DNA from: Smittium mucronatum
Taxonomy: Eukaryota > Kickxellomycota > Harpellomycetes > Harpellales > Legeriomycetaceae
Length of the DNA stretch: 10,680 nucleotides
NCBI GenBank assembly: GCA_001953115.1
Contig: LSSL01003159.1
Span: 1 to 10,680, forward strand
Direction: 5' to 3'
Of the stretch, positions 10,642-10,680 are shown piece after piece. Every line of letters begins with the position of its first letter. The first letter of the stretch is position 1. The notes below the pieces were generated by a model. It did no database searches. It was not told where the DNA came from and worked only from the letters and a program-made list of their open reading frames with translations. The position numbers and the translations under genes were made by a program.

Positions 10642-10680
10642 ATTTGATAGTCACTGGACGGTCTGGAAGGTCCCCATTCG

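Overview
The window is nuclear DNA from an AT-rich eukaryote, most likely an invertebrate animal, although the sequence does not fix the species. The evidence is one clear protein-coding gene split by eight short GT-AG introns (73-142 bp), AT-dominated intergenic DNA, and several transposon-type repeats. There is no sign of bacterial gene organisation, a CRISPR array, or rRNA or tRNA genes.

Layout. Bases 1-1293 are most of a foldback-type DNA element. Its two arms form a gapless inverted repeat of at least 263 bp, about 97% identical, around a non-coding centre with three adjacent hairpins. The window starts inside the left arm. About 385 bp of non-coding DNA follows, then the RIO2-type atypical protein kinase gene (1679-3518, plus strand, nine exons, 360 residues). 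RIO2 acts in maturation of the small ribosomal subunit. The N-terminal winged helix, P-loop, catalytic lysine, HGDFNEFN catalytic loop and IDFPQ metal site are all intact. The protein ends in a short acidic serine-rich tail and lacks the longer C-terminal region of yeast and human RIO2.

From 3519 to 10240 the DNA is very AT-rich and mostly featureless, with four exceptions. One is an orphan open frame with a lysine-rich end (3664-3870). The second is a dispersed repeat family with a tRNA-like head, in two clear copies (4467-4605 plus, 7035-7165 minus) and one decayed copy (4150-4205). The third is a sharply bounded GC-richer island (4985-5515) that looks like foreign insertion DNA, perhaps a solo LTR on the minus strand. 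The last is a pair of short GC-rich palindromes.

The right end (10241-10641, minus strand) is a broken coding segment. It matches the zinc-binding C-terminal end of a non-LTR retrotransposon reverse transcriptase, with stops, a frame switch and a poly(A) signal just past its end.

The only gene with a confident cellular role is RIO2. The rest is the debris of at least three kinds of mobile DNA. I found no new multi-gene system. The least explained items are the repeat family, the foldback element with its subterminal motif array, and the GC-rich island.
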